Of a DNA stretch of 64,000 bases, positions 1 to 8,364 are shown piece after piece. The DNA is from Kitasatospora sp. MAP5-34 (lineage in GTDB: Bacteria; Actinomycetota; Actinomycetes; Streptomycetales; Streptomycetaceae): contig NZ_JARXZC010000003.1 of the NCBI RefSeq assembly GCF_029894335.1, positions 186,001 to 250,000 of the forward strand, read 5' to 3'. The position numbers and the translations under genes are program-made. Below the pieces are notes generated by a model that ran no database searches, was not told the DNA's origin, and was given only the letters and a program-made list of their open reading frames with translations. Position 1 is the stretch's first letter, and each line of letters opens with the position of its first letter.

Positions 1-716
1 AGCTGGTCGAGCAGCACCAGCCCCTCGCGCACCGAGTGCAGAGTCGCCTGGTGGTAGTCGTACAGGTGACTCAGCTCGGCCGCGCCCATGCCGTGGGTGT
101 GCCGCCGCAGCCGGGCGCCCACCAGGTAGCTGCCGAGCCCGCCCAGTGCCAGCGCGGCGAGCGCGACGCCGACCAGTTCGAGCAGCCGGAGCCGCAGCCC
201 GGCGCTGATCGACTCCACCTTGATCCCCGCACTGACCAGCGCGACCACGTGCCGCTGCCCGTCGAGCACGGGCGTGACCACCCGGACGGACGGGCCGAGG
301 GTACCGGCGTACGTCTCCGAGAAGGTCTCCCCGGCGAGCGCCCGGTCGATGTGCCCGAGGAACGGTCTGCCGATCTGCGCCGGGTCGGGGTGCGTCCACC
401 GCACCCCGTGGGTGTCCATCACCGTGACGAAGTCCACCCGGGTGTCCTGGCGCACCTGCTCCGCGTACGGCTCGAGCACCGCCGACGGATCGGGCCCGGC
501 GGCGGCGTCCCGGACGGTCGGCGAGTCGGCGACGGCCCGGGCGGTGGCGGTGACCTGCCGGACGGCGGCGTCCTGGGCCCGGTCGGCGGCGAACAGGTAC
601 GCGAGCACGGCGCCGCCGGCGACCACGGCCGCCACGATCACGACCTGCACCGCGAACAGCCGGCCCGCGAGGCTGTGCAGGCGGCGGCGCGGCGGGAGGT
701 GGGGGCGGGCGGTCAT
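1..716 (-). CDS. DcuS/CitA-type sensor histidine kinase, N-terminal part (runs off the window)
   Basis: The reading frame starts with ATG at 716 on the minus strand and is open to the window edge (about 238 residues seen). A basic start (MTARPHLPPRRR) precedes a first membrane segment at about residues 20-42. An extracytoplasmic PAS/Cache sensor of about 130 residues follows, then a second membrane segment at about 178-200. After it comes the stretch RRHTHGMGAAELSHLYDYH leading into a cytoplasmic PAS (VREGLVLLD), which is typical of citrate/C4-dicarboxylate sensor kinases. The catalytic domain lies outside the window. The gene is divergent from dctA, so a role in sensing dicarboxylates and controlling that carrier is inferred from context. 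Confidence 0.85.
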   Translation of the reverse strand, partial: MTARPHLPPRRRLHSLAGRLFAVQVVIVAAVVAGGAVLAYLFAADRAQDAAVRQVTATARAVADSPTVRDAAAGPDPSAVLEPYAEQVRQDTRVDFVTVMDTHGVRWTHPDPAQIGRPFLGHIDRALAGETFSETYAGTLGPSVRVVTPVLDGQRHVVALVSAGIKVESISAGLRLRLLELVGVALAALALGGLGSYLVGARLRRHTHGMGAAELSHLYDYHQATLHSVREGLVLLDQ

Positions 717-859
717 GCCAGACAGTGTGCCTTGCCATCGGCGGGCGTCGGAGCCTGCCGCGTGAACTCTATGAACGCAAACGTGACGGCGGTCACGCTG
801 CGGCCCATAGTCGGATCGGCCCTCCCCCCGGGGCCGCCAGGAGCCGAAGGAGCCGCAGC

Positions 860-2230
860 ATGACGACGACCGCAGGAGCCGACCGGAAGAGACCGGACCG
901 CACGTGCCACCTCTACCTCGCCGTGCTCGCGGCGGTCGTCGCCGGGATCGTGGTCGGCCTGGCCGCGCCGGGCTTCGCGGTGGAGTTGAAGCCGGTCGGG
1001 ACGGGCTTCGTCAACCTCATCAAGATGATGATCAGCCCGGTGATCTTCTGCACCATCGTGCTCGGGATCGGGTCCGTCAGCAAGGCCGCCAAGGTCGGCC
1101 GGGTCGGCGGGCTGGCGCTCGGCTACTTCCTGCTGATGTCCACCGTCGCGCTCGGCCTCGGCCTGGCGGTCGGCAACCTGATCGAGCCGGGCTCCGGCCT
1201 GCACCTCACCCAGGCGCTCGCCAGGACCGGCCACGCCCAGGTGGCCGGTGGCTCGCAGGGCACGGCGGACTTCCTGCTCGGCACCATCCCCACCACCATG
1301 TTCTCGTCGCTCACCGACGGCAAGGTGCTGCAGACCCTGCTGGTCGCGCTGCTCACCGGCTTCGCGCTGCAGGCGATGGGCCCGGTCGGCGCGCCGGTCC
1401 TGCGCGGTGTCGAGCACCTGCAGCGGCTGGTCTTCCGGATCATGTCGATGATCATGTGGGTGGCGCCGATCGGCGCCTTCGGCGCGATGGCGGCGGTGGT
1501 CGGAGCGACCGGGACGGCCGCGTTGAAGAGCCTCGCCGTCATCATGCTCGGCTTCTACCTGACCTGTGCCCTGTTCGTCGTGGTGGTGCTCGGGACGCTG
1601 CTGCGCCTGGTGGCCGGGGTGAACGTGTTCGCGCTGCTGCGCTACCTCGGGCGGGAGTTCCTGCTGATCCTCTCCACCTCGTCCTCGGAGAGCGCGCTGC
1701 CGCGCCTGATCGCCAAGATGGAGCACCTGGGCGTGAGCCGCCCGGTGGTCGGCATCACCGTCCCGACCGGCTACAGCTTCAACCTCGACGGCACGGCCAT
1801 CTACCTGACGATGTCCTCGATCTTCATCTCACAGGCGATGGACCGACCGATGTCGCTCGGCCAGCAACTCTCCCTGCTGGTCTTCATGGTGATCGCCAGC
1901 AAGGGCGCCGCCGGAGTCACCGGGGCGGGCCTGGCCACCCTGGCCGGCGGCCTGCAGTCGCACCGGCCCGAACTGGTCGACGGGGTCGGCCTGATCGTCG
2001 GCATCGACCGTTTCATGTCGGAGGCCCGCGCGCTGACCAACTTCGCGGGCAACGCGGTGGCCACCGTCCTGATCGGCCACTGGACGAGCGAGCTGGACCA
2101 CCAGCGACTGCACCAAGTCCTTTCCGGCCAGGCCCCGTTCGACGAGACCTCACTGGCGGAGCCGGGGACGACGGCCGGGCTGCCCGCCCAGCCCGAGGCC
2201 CCCGGGCTGGCCGACTCTCTGAAGTCCTAG
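860..2230 (+). CDS. dctA: C4-dicarboxylate:cation symporter DctA
   Basis: A 456-residue inner-membrane carrier of the dicarboxylate/amino acid:cation symporter family, importing succinate, fumarate or malate with protons or sodium. The ATG at 860 follows GAAGGAG (845-851) and gives the usual DctA N-terminus; an upstream in-frame ATG would add 45 residues of non-conserved sequence. Family signatures are present: the serine-rich hairpin STSSSESALPRL, the unwound-helix motif GYSFNLDGTAIYLT, and DRFMSEARALTNFAGNAVAT near the C-terminus, with about eight hydrophobic segments. It is divergent from the sensor kinase at 1-716, and its 3' end overlaps the convergent gene at 2227 by 4 bp. Confidence 0.95.
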   Translation: MTTTAGADRKRPDRTCHLYLAVLAAVVAGIVVGLAAPGFAVELKPVGTGFVNLIKMMISPVIFCTIVLGIGSVSKAAKVGRVGGLALGYFLLMSTVALGLGLAVGNLIEPGSGLHLTQALARTGHAQVAGGSQGTADFLLGTIPTTMFSSLTDGKVLQTLLVALLTGFALQAMGPVGAPVLRGVEHLQRLVFRIMSMIMWVAPIGAFGAMAAVVGATGTAALKSLAVIMLGFYLTCALFVVVVLGTLLRLVAGVNVFALLRYLGREFLLILSTSSSESALPRLIAKMEHLGVSRPVVGITVPTGYSFNLDGTAIYLTMSSIFISQAMDRPMSLGQQLSLLVFMVIASKGAAGVTGAGLATLAGGLQSHRPELVDGVGLIVGIDRFMSEARALTNFAGNAVATVLIGHWTSELDHQRLHQVLSGQAPFDETSLAEPGTTAGLPAQPEAPGLADSLKS

Positions 2231-3258
2231 TCGTACGCAGGTTCGTAGGTACCCCCGCTGAGTCCCCAGGCCAGGCCGGACGCCGGGTCCTCGACCGCGA
2301 GGTGCAGATAGCGCAGCTCGTCGGCCGGATCGCACCAGGTGAAGCAGCGCACCCGGGAGATCAACCCCTCGATCTCCCGGGCCACCACCCGGGACTCGCC
2401 CGTCATCGCCACCAGCACCCGCCAGAGCGCGAGCCGCCCCTGCGCGGAGCCGGCCGCCGGGCCGTCCGAGGCCGCCTGGACGAGCGCCGGGTACGCCTGG
2501 GCGAACGGGACGAAGCCGCCCGTCACCTGCCGGCCCGACGCCAGTTGGGCGGCGGCGTCGGGCGCGGTGCCGCATACGCAGACCGCCTCCGCCCACGCCG
2601 AGAAGCCGCCGAGCAGCCGGGTCGCCGCCAGTCCCGGCACCTGGCTGCCCGGTCCGGTCGAGGCCGACGGGACCACCCTCCCGGGCGCGGGCAGTTCCAC
2701 CGGCCCGAGCCCCTCCCGGCCGGCGGGCAGCGCCAGCAGGGCCCGGCGCGCGCCGCCGGTGCGCAGGTACTCGCGGACCCGGCTGCGCTCGTCCCAGCCC
2801 GCCACCTCCCACGGCTCCAGCGCCAGCGGGACGGCCTCCTCGTCCGGCTCGGCACCGTGCCGCAGGTCCTCGCCGAGCAGCGCGCGGGTGTGCGCGACCA
2901 GCCGCCGGACGGGCGCCGGGCCGAGCAGGGGTGCCAGCCGCCGCCAGGAGTGCCGGGTCGCCAGCACCTCCCAGAGCGGCCCGGCGTCGTGGTCGCCCGT
3001 ACCGGCCGCCGAGCCGGGCCCGCCGTCCGGGTCGAAGAGCCGGGCCGCCAGCTCGGGCGGCGCGCCGTACGCGATGAGGTGGCCGAGCGGCGCCGCCTCG
3101 GCCGCGCCCCGCACCTCGCCCCCCAGGGCGACAGCGGCGGCCCGGGCCCGCCGGTAGAGCCCGAGCAGCTCCACCCAGCGTCCCTGGTCGGCCAGTGTCC
3201 GCAGCTTGCGGTCCTCGTAGGTGATCACATTTTCAGCGTACGACTCCTGACGCGCCAT
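2227..3258 (-). CDS. Conserved hypothetical protein, 343 aa
   Basis: A soluble, Ala/Arg/Gly-rich 343-residue protein starting MARQESYAENVITYEDRKL, with no signal peptide and no membrane segment. It has two Cys in an internal CVCGT and a C-terminal RCFTWCDPADELRYLHLAVEDP followed by WGLSGGTY. The latter resembles actinobacterial DUF6183-type proteins as I remember them, but I cannot verify this. Third-position GC and codon use look fully coding, and convergent overlap with dctA supports the end. Function unknown. The upstream gene (binding lipoprotein at 3309-4598) runs in the same direction with a 50-bp gap, so co-transcription is possible. Confidence 0.75.
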   Translation of the reverse strand: MARQESYAENVITYEDRKLRTLADQGRWVELLGLYRRARAAAVALGGEVRGAAEAAPLGHLIAYGAPPELAARLFDPDGGPGSAAGTGDHDAGPLWEVLATRHSWRRLAPLLGPAPVRRLVAHTRALLGEDLRHGAEPDEEAVPLALEPWEVAGWDERSRVREYLRTGGARRALLALPAGREGLGPVELPAPGRVVPSASTGPGSQVPGLAATRLLGGFSAWAEAVCVCGTAPDAAAQLASGRQVTGGFVPFAQAYPALVQAASDGPAAGSAQGRLALWRVLVAMTGESRVVAREIEGLISRVRCFTWCDPADELRYLHLAVEDPASGLAWGLSGGTYEPAYD

Positions 3259-3308
3259 CAGCCGGTGCGGCGTCGGTCCCGCGCGTCGGCCCGCGCGTGG
3301 CGGCTGCC

Positions 3309-4598
3309 CTACTGCGGCGGCTTGCCACCCGTGAGCACCCAGCGGACGTCCACGAAACCGTTCTGCTGCGGGGCCAGCTTGCCGTCCTGAACCTGCTGGA
3401 AGGTCACCCAGGTGTTGACCAGCCGGGGTGACTCCGCGCTGGGCAGCATGTCGGTCTGGCCCCAGCTCAGCGCGGGCGTGACCCCGCCGGTGTCGAGGGT
3501 GTCCCCGCTGTCCAGCTGCCCGCGCAGGTTCTTGGCGGTGAGCGGCGTACCGGCCGAGTTGAGCCGGTCGGCCGCCTGCAGGAGCACCTGGTACGCGACC
3601 CAGGTGGTCTGCACCGCCAGGTCCGAGGTGACGATCCGGGTGTCGCCGCCCGCCTCGGAGCGCAGCGTGTCCCAGACGTGGGACGACTCCGGCGGGTACC
3701 AGCCCGTCGCGTAGGTGCCGTTCAGCGGACCGTTGGCGCCGCCGGTGGAGTCGATCACGGACTGCTGGACGCTGCCGATCACCGAGGAGAACAGGGTGTG
3801 CCTGGGGTCGAGCTGCTTGTACGCGTCGATCAGCTTCAGGGTCTGCTCGGGGCCGAGCGCGTTGGTCACGCAGCCGCCCCGCTGGTCGCCGTTGACCGCC
3901 TTGCGGACGGTGTCACCGAAGTCGGCCGCCTTCTCCGGCACCTTGACGTCGACCAGCGCGACCCCGTCCGGCTGCAGGGCGCCGCCGAGGTAGGTGGTCA
4001 GCGTGTCCCCGGCCGGGTTGTCGGGGCGGACCACGGCCACGCTGCGACAGCCCGCAGCCGCCAACTGGCGTCCGCTGCCCGCGATCAGCGCGGGCGTGCC
4101 GCCCGCGACCGGGTAGGAGAACGGGCTGCTGAACTCGGGCCCGGAGAGGCCGTACCCGCCGATGTAGGGGATGCCGGCCGCCTCCAGCAGCGGCATGAAG
4201 GTGTCGGCGTACTGGCTGTAGGAGCCGACCACCGCGACCACCCTGGCATCGACCGCCTGCCGCACACAGGCCGTCGCGCCGTCGGCGGTGTTGTGCTCGT
4301 TGCAGGTGATGACCCGCAGTTTCCCGCCGTGTATGCCGCCCTTGGTGTTGGTGTCGCGGCCGATCGCGTCGGCGAGCACGGTCACCCCGGGCCGGTCGTC
4401 ACTGCCGGTGCCGGAGGGGGCCCAGGTCATCACCGCGTAGTCGCCGGCGGCGGCGCTCTGGTCGGCCGGGCCCGTCGAACTTCCGCAGGCGGAGACGGCC
4501 AGCAGAGCGGGAAGCAGCGCCAGGGCCGCAGCCGCGACGCCCGCCCTGCTCCCCGTACCCGGTCTCCGGATTTCGGACGGTACGCTCCGGCTGGTCAT
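3309..4598 (-). CDS. Type 1 periplasmic-binding lipoprotein (Leu/Ile/Val/amide-type ABC binding protein), orphan
   Basis: A 429-residue exported lipoprotein. The ATG at 4598 follows AGAAGGG and precedes MTSRSVPSEIRRPG, a hydrophobic segment and the lipobox LLAVSACG. The rest has the two-lobe type 1 binding fold of the LivK/AmiC group, for example VAVVGSYSQYADTFMPLLEAAGIPYIG and GGCVTNALGPEQTLKLIDAY. It should capture a branched-chain amino acid, amide or similar solute outside the membrane. No permease or ATPase gene is adjacent, so the importer it serves must lie elsewhere, or it acts as a sensor or orphan receptor. A longer ORF start at 4694 lacks a signal peptide in the right place and was not chosen. 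Confidence 0.88.
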   Translation of the reverse strand: MTSRSVPSEIRRPGTGSRAGVAAAALALLPALLAVSACGSSTGPADQSAAAGDYAVMTWAPSGTGSDDRPGVTVLADAIGRDTNTKGGIHGGKLRVITCNEHNTADGATACVRQAVDARVVAVVGSYSQYADTFMPLLEAAGIPYIGGYGLSGPEFSSPFSYPVAGGTPALIAGSGRQLAAAGCRSVAVVRPDNPAGDTLTTYLGGALQPDGVALVDVKVPEKAADFGDTVRKAVNGDQRGGCVTNALGPEQTLKLIDAYKQLDPRHTLFSSVIGSVQQSVIDSTGGANGPLNGTYATGWYPPESSHVWDTLRSEAGGDTRIVTSDLAVQTTWVAYQVLLQAADRLNSAGTPLTAKNLRGQLDSGDTLDTGGVTPALSWGQTDMLPSAESPRLVNTWVTFQQVQDGKLAPQQNGFVDVRWVLTGGKPPQ

Positions 4599-4879
4599 CT
4601 CGAATGCCCTTCTCTGGACTCCTGGTGACGCGCGAACCGAGCCTGGCCGTGATCGCGCGCCCGCTCGGCGCCCAGCAAATCCGCCCCAGCGCAAGGCCAG
4701 AGAGACGAAATGCGAACGGCAGGAGGACGACCGGGTAACAGCGGGCGGTCCGGTGGATGGAGTACAGACGTCCGGGGAGGCAACAGCGGCGGTCGGGAAG
4801 ATGACGCTGCGTCAGATATTCGTCACCGAACCGACACAGCACCATCCGCCACCTGGGCCCGAGCCCTGTCAGACAGGGC

Positions 4880-6238
4880 CTAACGGGCCGCCAGCCGGAC
4901 CCGGACCGGCCCCTCGGCCTGCAGGGTGAGGGTCTGCCCGACCGGTACCACGGTGTCGATCGCCTCCAGGTCAAACGCCCGCAGCAGCGCGGCCAGGGTG
5001 AGCACCGACTCCAGCATCGAGAAGTGCTGCCCGATGCACGCCCGCGGCCCGCCGCCGAACGGGTACCAGGCGTACCGGTGCCGGGCCGCCTCCCGCTCGG
5101 GGGTGAATCGTTCGGGGTCGAAGACGGCCGGGTTCTCCCAGTGGTCCGGGTGCCGGTGGGTGACCCACGGCGAGACGATCACGTCCGCCCCGGCGGGGAT
5201 GCGCTGACCGTCGATCTCGCACTCGGCGACCGCGCGCCGCCCGACCAGCCCGGCTGCCGGATAGAGCCGCATCGCCTCCTTGAGCACCCTGGTCAGGTAC
5301 GGCAGCGCCTCCAGGTCCGCCGCGACCGGACGCCTGCCGTCGGCGAGCACCCCGTCCACCTCCTGCTGGGCGCGCTTGCGCTGCTCGGGGTGCAGGGCCA
5401 GCAGGTGCAGCGCGAAGGTGAGCGAGGTCGCGGTGGTCTCGTGCCCGGCGAGCAGGAACACCAGTACCTGGTCCCGGAGTTCGGACGCGTCCAGTTGTTC
5501 GCCGCCCTCGCCGCGAGCCGCCGCCAGCAGACCGAGCAGGTCCTCGGCCTCGTCGGCCTGCCCCTGCGAGCGCCGCCTGGCGATGATCTCGTCACAGATC
5601 CGGTAGAGCTCGGTCTGCGCCGTAAGTGCCTTGCGGTTGCCGGGAGTCGGCCACTGGCGCGGGATGCGCACCGGCGCGAAGCCCCGGTCCATGATGTACT
5701 CCCCCAGCGCCGGGAAGCTGGTCCGGACCACCTCGATCGCGGCCTCCACGTCGGTGCCGAACAGGATCCGGGCGACGGTACGCAGCGCGAACCGCGACAG
5801 CTCGCCGACCGTGTCCACCACGCCGTCCGGCACCGCCGCCCAACGCTCCACCAGCGCCTGGGACTCGATGCCGATCGCATCGGCGTAGCCGTCCACCCGC
5901 TTACGGGTGAACAGTGGCTGGATCAGGCGCCGTTGGCGTTGGTAGTCGCCGTCCTGCGCGGTCAGCAGCCCGTTGCCGAGGCTGATTCTGACCTCCTCGT
6001 AAATCGCGTTCTCCTTGCGGAAGTTGGCCGCCTGCCCGGCCAGCACCTGCTGCACCCCGTCCGGGGAGAACACCATGTAGAACTCGGCCCGCAGCCCGGG
6101 CGGCCCAGCGGTGAACCGCACTACGTCGCCGTACTCGCGCTGCGCGTCCAGACAGGCCCGCAGGGGGTCACGGGTGAGGTCGAACATGGAGCCGATCAGT
6201 GGCAGTCCGGGCGGACCGGGTATCCGGGTGGACGGCAT
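4880..6238 (-). CDS. Cytochrome P450
   Basis: A complete 452-residue soluble P450 with a strong ribosome site (AGGAGG) before ATG 6238. Landmarks in order: the N-terminal proline-rich RIPGPPGLPLIG, I-helix AGHETTATSLTF, K-helix ExxR (EAMRLYP), and the heme loop FGGGPRACIGQHF with the axial Cys. The N-terminal RIPGPPGLPLIG and the WYPFGGGPRACIG loop resemble the self-sufficient/class E-like bacterial families rather than the short Streptomyces CYP105 type. No ferredoxin gene is adjacent. The gene is divergent from the roadblock-protein cluster, and its substrate cannot be read from sequence. Confidence 0.92.
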   Translation of the reverse strand: MPSTRIPGPPGLPLIGSMFDLTRDPLRACLDAQREYGDVVRFTAGPPGLRAEFYMVFSPDGVQQVLAGQAANFRKENAIYEEVRISLGNGLLTAQDGDYQRQRRLIQPLFTRKRVDGYADAIGIESQALVERWAAVPDGVVDTVGELSRFALRTVARILFGTDVEAAIEVVRTSFPALGEYIMDRGFAPVRIPRQWPTPGNRKALTAQTELYRICDEIIARRRSQGQADEAEDLLGLLAAARGEGGEQLDASELRDQVLVFLLAGHETTATSLTFALHLLALHPEQRKRAQQEVDGVLADGRRPVAADLEALPYLTRVLKEAMRLYPAAGLVGRRAVAECEIDGQRIPAGADVIVSPWVTHRHPDHWENPAVFDPERFTPEREAARHRYAWYPFGGGPRACIGQHFSMLESVLTLAALLRAFDLEAIDTVVPVGQTLTLQAEGPVRVRLAAR

Positions 6239-6598
6239 GGCATCCCTCCTGAGCTGGGGAACGGATTACTTCAGCGCCAAGGTAGCTGACAGATCATCAG
6301 TACATAAGGGCGCACCGGGGGCGGTCGTCCGGATACGACCGAGCCACCCCTGTGGCGCAAATGGCACGGTACGTATTCCGGTCAACGTCCCAACAGGGGT
6401 TCAGCCAACCAGAATTGACGAGACGACAGGTCATATGCTCACCACCCGGCCAGTCTTGGCGCCTCCCGTCTGGCCGGAAACCGTCGCGGCGCAGCAGAAT
6501 ATGCCTACGACATTTTCATCACACCGCCCGGCGCCAGTAGCCTTCCGTGTCGAATAAGCCACTCGACGTAGCCAGACTCCCGTCCCGAAGGAGCCCGT
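6239..6598. other. Divergent intergenic region between P450 and roadblock genes
   Basis: About 360 bp, visibly less GC-rich than its surroundings, presumably holding promoters for both divergent transcription units. I found no properly spaced -35/-10 pair, no convincing palindrome and no coding frame. A TTGACG near 6415 has no acceptable -10 at 16-19 bp. Confidence 0.5.
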
Positions 6599-6982
6599 GT
6601 GCCAGGCATCGATGACTGCCTGTCCGAGGCGATGGCGATCGCCGGAGCTCGCGGCGTGAGCCTCATCGACTGGAGCAGCGGGCTCTCGCTCGGGAACATC
6701 GGCGACAGTCCGAGCGGCGATCACGAGGCGGCCGCGGCCGAGGTGACCGACCTGGCCCGCGCCGCCGCCGAGAGCCCCACCTTCGCCGACCCGGCCGACC
6801 CCCGGACACCACTGCAGGACCTGATCGTCACCGCGAACCGGAGCTACCACCTGCTGTGCTTCGTCGACACCGTCTTCGACAGCAGGCTGCTCCTGCACCT
6901 CTGGCTCGACCGCACGGAGGGGAACCTGGCCTCCGCGCGGTTCCGGCTCCAGGCGCTCGCCGAGGAGCTGGTCCTGGGATGA
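6599..6982 (+). CDS. Roadblock/LC7-like small protein (paralogue 1)
   Basis: A 127-residue cytoplasmic protein with GTG start at 6599 behind AAGGAG (6588-6593). It is clearly paralogous to the protein at 7660-8034. Both begin with a short helix, then (V/L)xSxIDWSSG or ALVDYNSG and a central LQDLIVTANRSYHLL or IEDILITLTSQYHLI strand pair. Both end with a chain reading LLLHLWLDRTEGNLASAR / LFLYLALDKNRANLAMAR. This is the profilin-like fold of actinobacterial roadblock/LC7 proteins, which in other systems regulate small GTPases. No GTPase or kinase is adjacent, so this is not a complete conservon. Confidence 0.75.
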   Translation: MPGIDDCLSEAMAIAGARGVSLIDWSSGLSLGNIGDSPSGDHEAAAAEVTDLARAAAESPTFADPADPRTPLQDLIVTANRSYHLLCFVDTVFDSRLLLHLWLDRTEGNLASARFRLQALAEELVLG

Positions 6983-7139
6983 CCGTCACGGTGGGAGCGC
7001 CCGGCGAGCCTGTCGACGGGCCGGCCCGTGGCGGTTCACCCGCTGTCCGTCCACGACCCGGATGTCGCACCGCTGACCCGGGTCCTCACCGCACTGGAGG
7101 ACCGACTTTGACCCCCTCTCCGCCCGCAGCCCCGCTCTC
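6979..7139 (+). other. Short gap with a possibly frameshifted small reading frame
   Basis: Between two roadblock-type genes, an ATG overlapping the previous stop (ATGA, 6979) opens MTVTVGAPGEPVDGPA and then turns into low-quality sequence. A different frame from 7028 reads VAVHPLSVHDPDVAPLTRV and ends LTALEDRL at a TGA (7109-7111), which looks far more protein-like. A one-base shift near 7025 would join the two into a peptide of about 43 residues. It could be a decayed or misread small gene, or chance. Confidence 0.3.
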
Positions 7140-7580
7140 GTGGTCATGAGGCGGGCGCTGAAGCAGCGCATCGGAAGGAGGCAGCTCATCTCGCTGGAGG
7201 CCGACCTGCTGGCCGAACTCCGCGCCCTGCGCCACCGGGTGCCGCACCTAGCGGGCGGCCTGGTGGCCGGCGTGGACGGCCTGCTGATCGCACACGACAC
7301 CCACGACGCCGAGCCGTCCAGCCTCGCCGCGCTGACGGCGGCGGCGCTCGGTGTGGCCCAGCGGCTAGCCGACGCCACCGGGCAGGGCGAGTTCAAGGAG
7401 TCGCTGGTCCGGGGCGAGCACGGCTACGTGGCGACATACGCGGCGGGGACCGTGTGCGTACTGACCGTGCTCTCCTACCCGGCCGTCAACGTGGGCCGCC
7501 TGAACCTGGAAGGGCGCCGCTCGGCGACCCGCATCGGCGCCCTGCTGGACGGCACCCTCGGGCCGAAGGAGGTGGAGTAG
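7140..7580 (+). CDS. Roadblock/LC7 domain protein
   Basis: A protein of up to 146 residues with the roadblock/LC7 pattern: a helix LLAELRALRHRVPHLAGGL, the strand GLVAGVDGLLIAHD, a long helix AALTAAALGVAQRLADATG, then strands GEHGYVATYAAG and VCVLTVLSYPAVNVGRL. Such proteins form homodimers and act in actinobacterial GTPase or regulatory modules. The start is uncertain: GTG 7140 and ATG 7146 are available. A very good GGAAGGAGG at 7173-7181 lies inside this frame without a canonical start at the right distance, so the true start may be shorter. It sits between two paralogous roadblock-like genes. Confidence 0.78.
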   Translation: MVMRRALKQRIGRRQLISLEADLLAELRALRHRVPHLAGGLVAGVDGLLIAHDTHDAEPSSLAALTAAALGVAQRLADATGQGEFKESLVRGEHGYVATYAAGTVCVLTVLSYPAVNVGRLNLEGRRSATRIGALLDGTLGPKEVE

Positions 7581-7659
7581 CACCCGCCCCCTGACCGCAC
7601 CGCACTACCGACCCACCATCACCAAGACTCAACTCGACTCGAAGGAACCGGGAACCGAC

Positions 7660-8034
7660 ATGACTGACGTGGACAGCACGCTCCGACAGACGATGACCAC
7701 GATCGAGGGAGCGCTCGGAGCCGCGCTCGTGGACTACAACAGCGGCATGGCCCTCGGCACCGTCGACGGCCCCGGCGGGCTGGACCTGAGTGTGGCAGCG
7801 GCAGGCAACACCGACGTCGTGCGCGCGAAGATGCGCACGATGGAGATGCTCGGCCTCAAGGACGGCATCGAGGACATCCTCATCACGCTGACCAGCCAGT
7901 ACCACCTGATCCGGCCGCTCACCAGCCGCAGCGGCAAGGGACTGTTCCTGTACCTGGCCCTCGACAAGAACCGCGCCAACCTGGCCATGGCCCGGCACCA
8001 ACTCGCCCGGATCGAAGCCGACCTGGAGGTCTGA
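7660..8034 (+). CDS. Roadblock/LC7-like small protein (paralogue 2)
   Basis: A 124-residue protein with ATG at 7660 and a GAAGGA ribosome site about 15 bp upstream. The sequence (GAALVDYNSGMALGTVDG, AAAGNTDVVRAKMRTMEML, IEDILITLTSQYHLIRPL) is a strongly conserved actinobacterial type that I associate with roadblock/LC7-like proteins. It is paralogous to 6599-6982. It completes a three-gene set likely transcribed together, although the 79-bp gap to the previous gene leaves room for its own promoter. The molecular partner is unknown. Confidence 0.78.
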   Translation: MTDVDSTLRQTMTTIEGALGAALVDYNSGMALGTVDGPGGLDLSVAAAGNTDVVRAKMRTMEMLGLKDGIEDILITLTSQYHLIRPLTSRSGKGLFLYLALDKNRANLAMARHQLARIEADLEV

Positions 8035-8191
8035 CCTCCCCAGGGCCGACAGCCGCACGGTGGCACGCCGACCGCACGGCCCGGGGCCGCACAGCCCCGA
8101 GCCGGGCGGCGCGGGCCCACAATGTCGACATAGGTACTTCTCCCCCGCTGGTTCCTGCCGGAGCAACTCCGGCAGCCGGGGCGATTGACTA

Positions 8192-8219
8192 CCGGTTTAT
8201 TCGGCTACGCGCCGGTTTA
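8192..8219. promoter_or_regulatory. CCGGTTTA direct repeat upstream of modABC
   Basis: The intergenic stretch 8035-8364 before modA has two identical octamers, CCGGTTTA at 8192-8199 and 8212-8219. Their starts are 20 bp apart (two helical turns), so a dimeric regulator could bind one face. They lie about 146 bp before the modA start. Operator function is inference. The rest of the gap shows no gene. Confidence 0.35.
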
Positions 8220-8364
8220 ATGGTTCGCACATGCGGGAAGTGCGGGGCCGACACCATGGCCTGTGCAATGCGACAGCGGACATTCCGCTCGCATCTGCGG
8301 CACTATGATCACTTCAGCATCGCAGCCCCGCGCCTAGCCCGGCGCGGCAGGAGGAGAGCACCTC

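Noticed and set aside
6415..6440. Promoter TTGACG...CATATG for the roadblock genes
   Set aside because: The spacing is only about 11 bp, too short for a -35/-10 pair.
6599..8034. A complete conservon (kinase, roadblock, DUF742, GTPase)
   Set aside because: Three roadblock-like genes are present but no histidine kinase, DUF742 protein or GTPase is adjacent.
8035..8364. Molybdenum-cofactor riboswitch upstream of modA
   Set aside because: No matching conserved stems could be drawn; only the CCGGTTTA repeats stand out.
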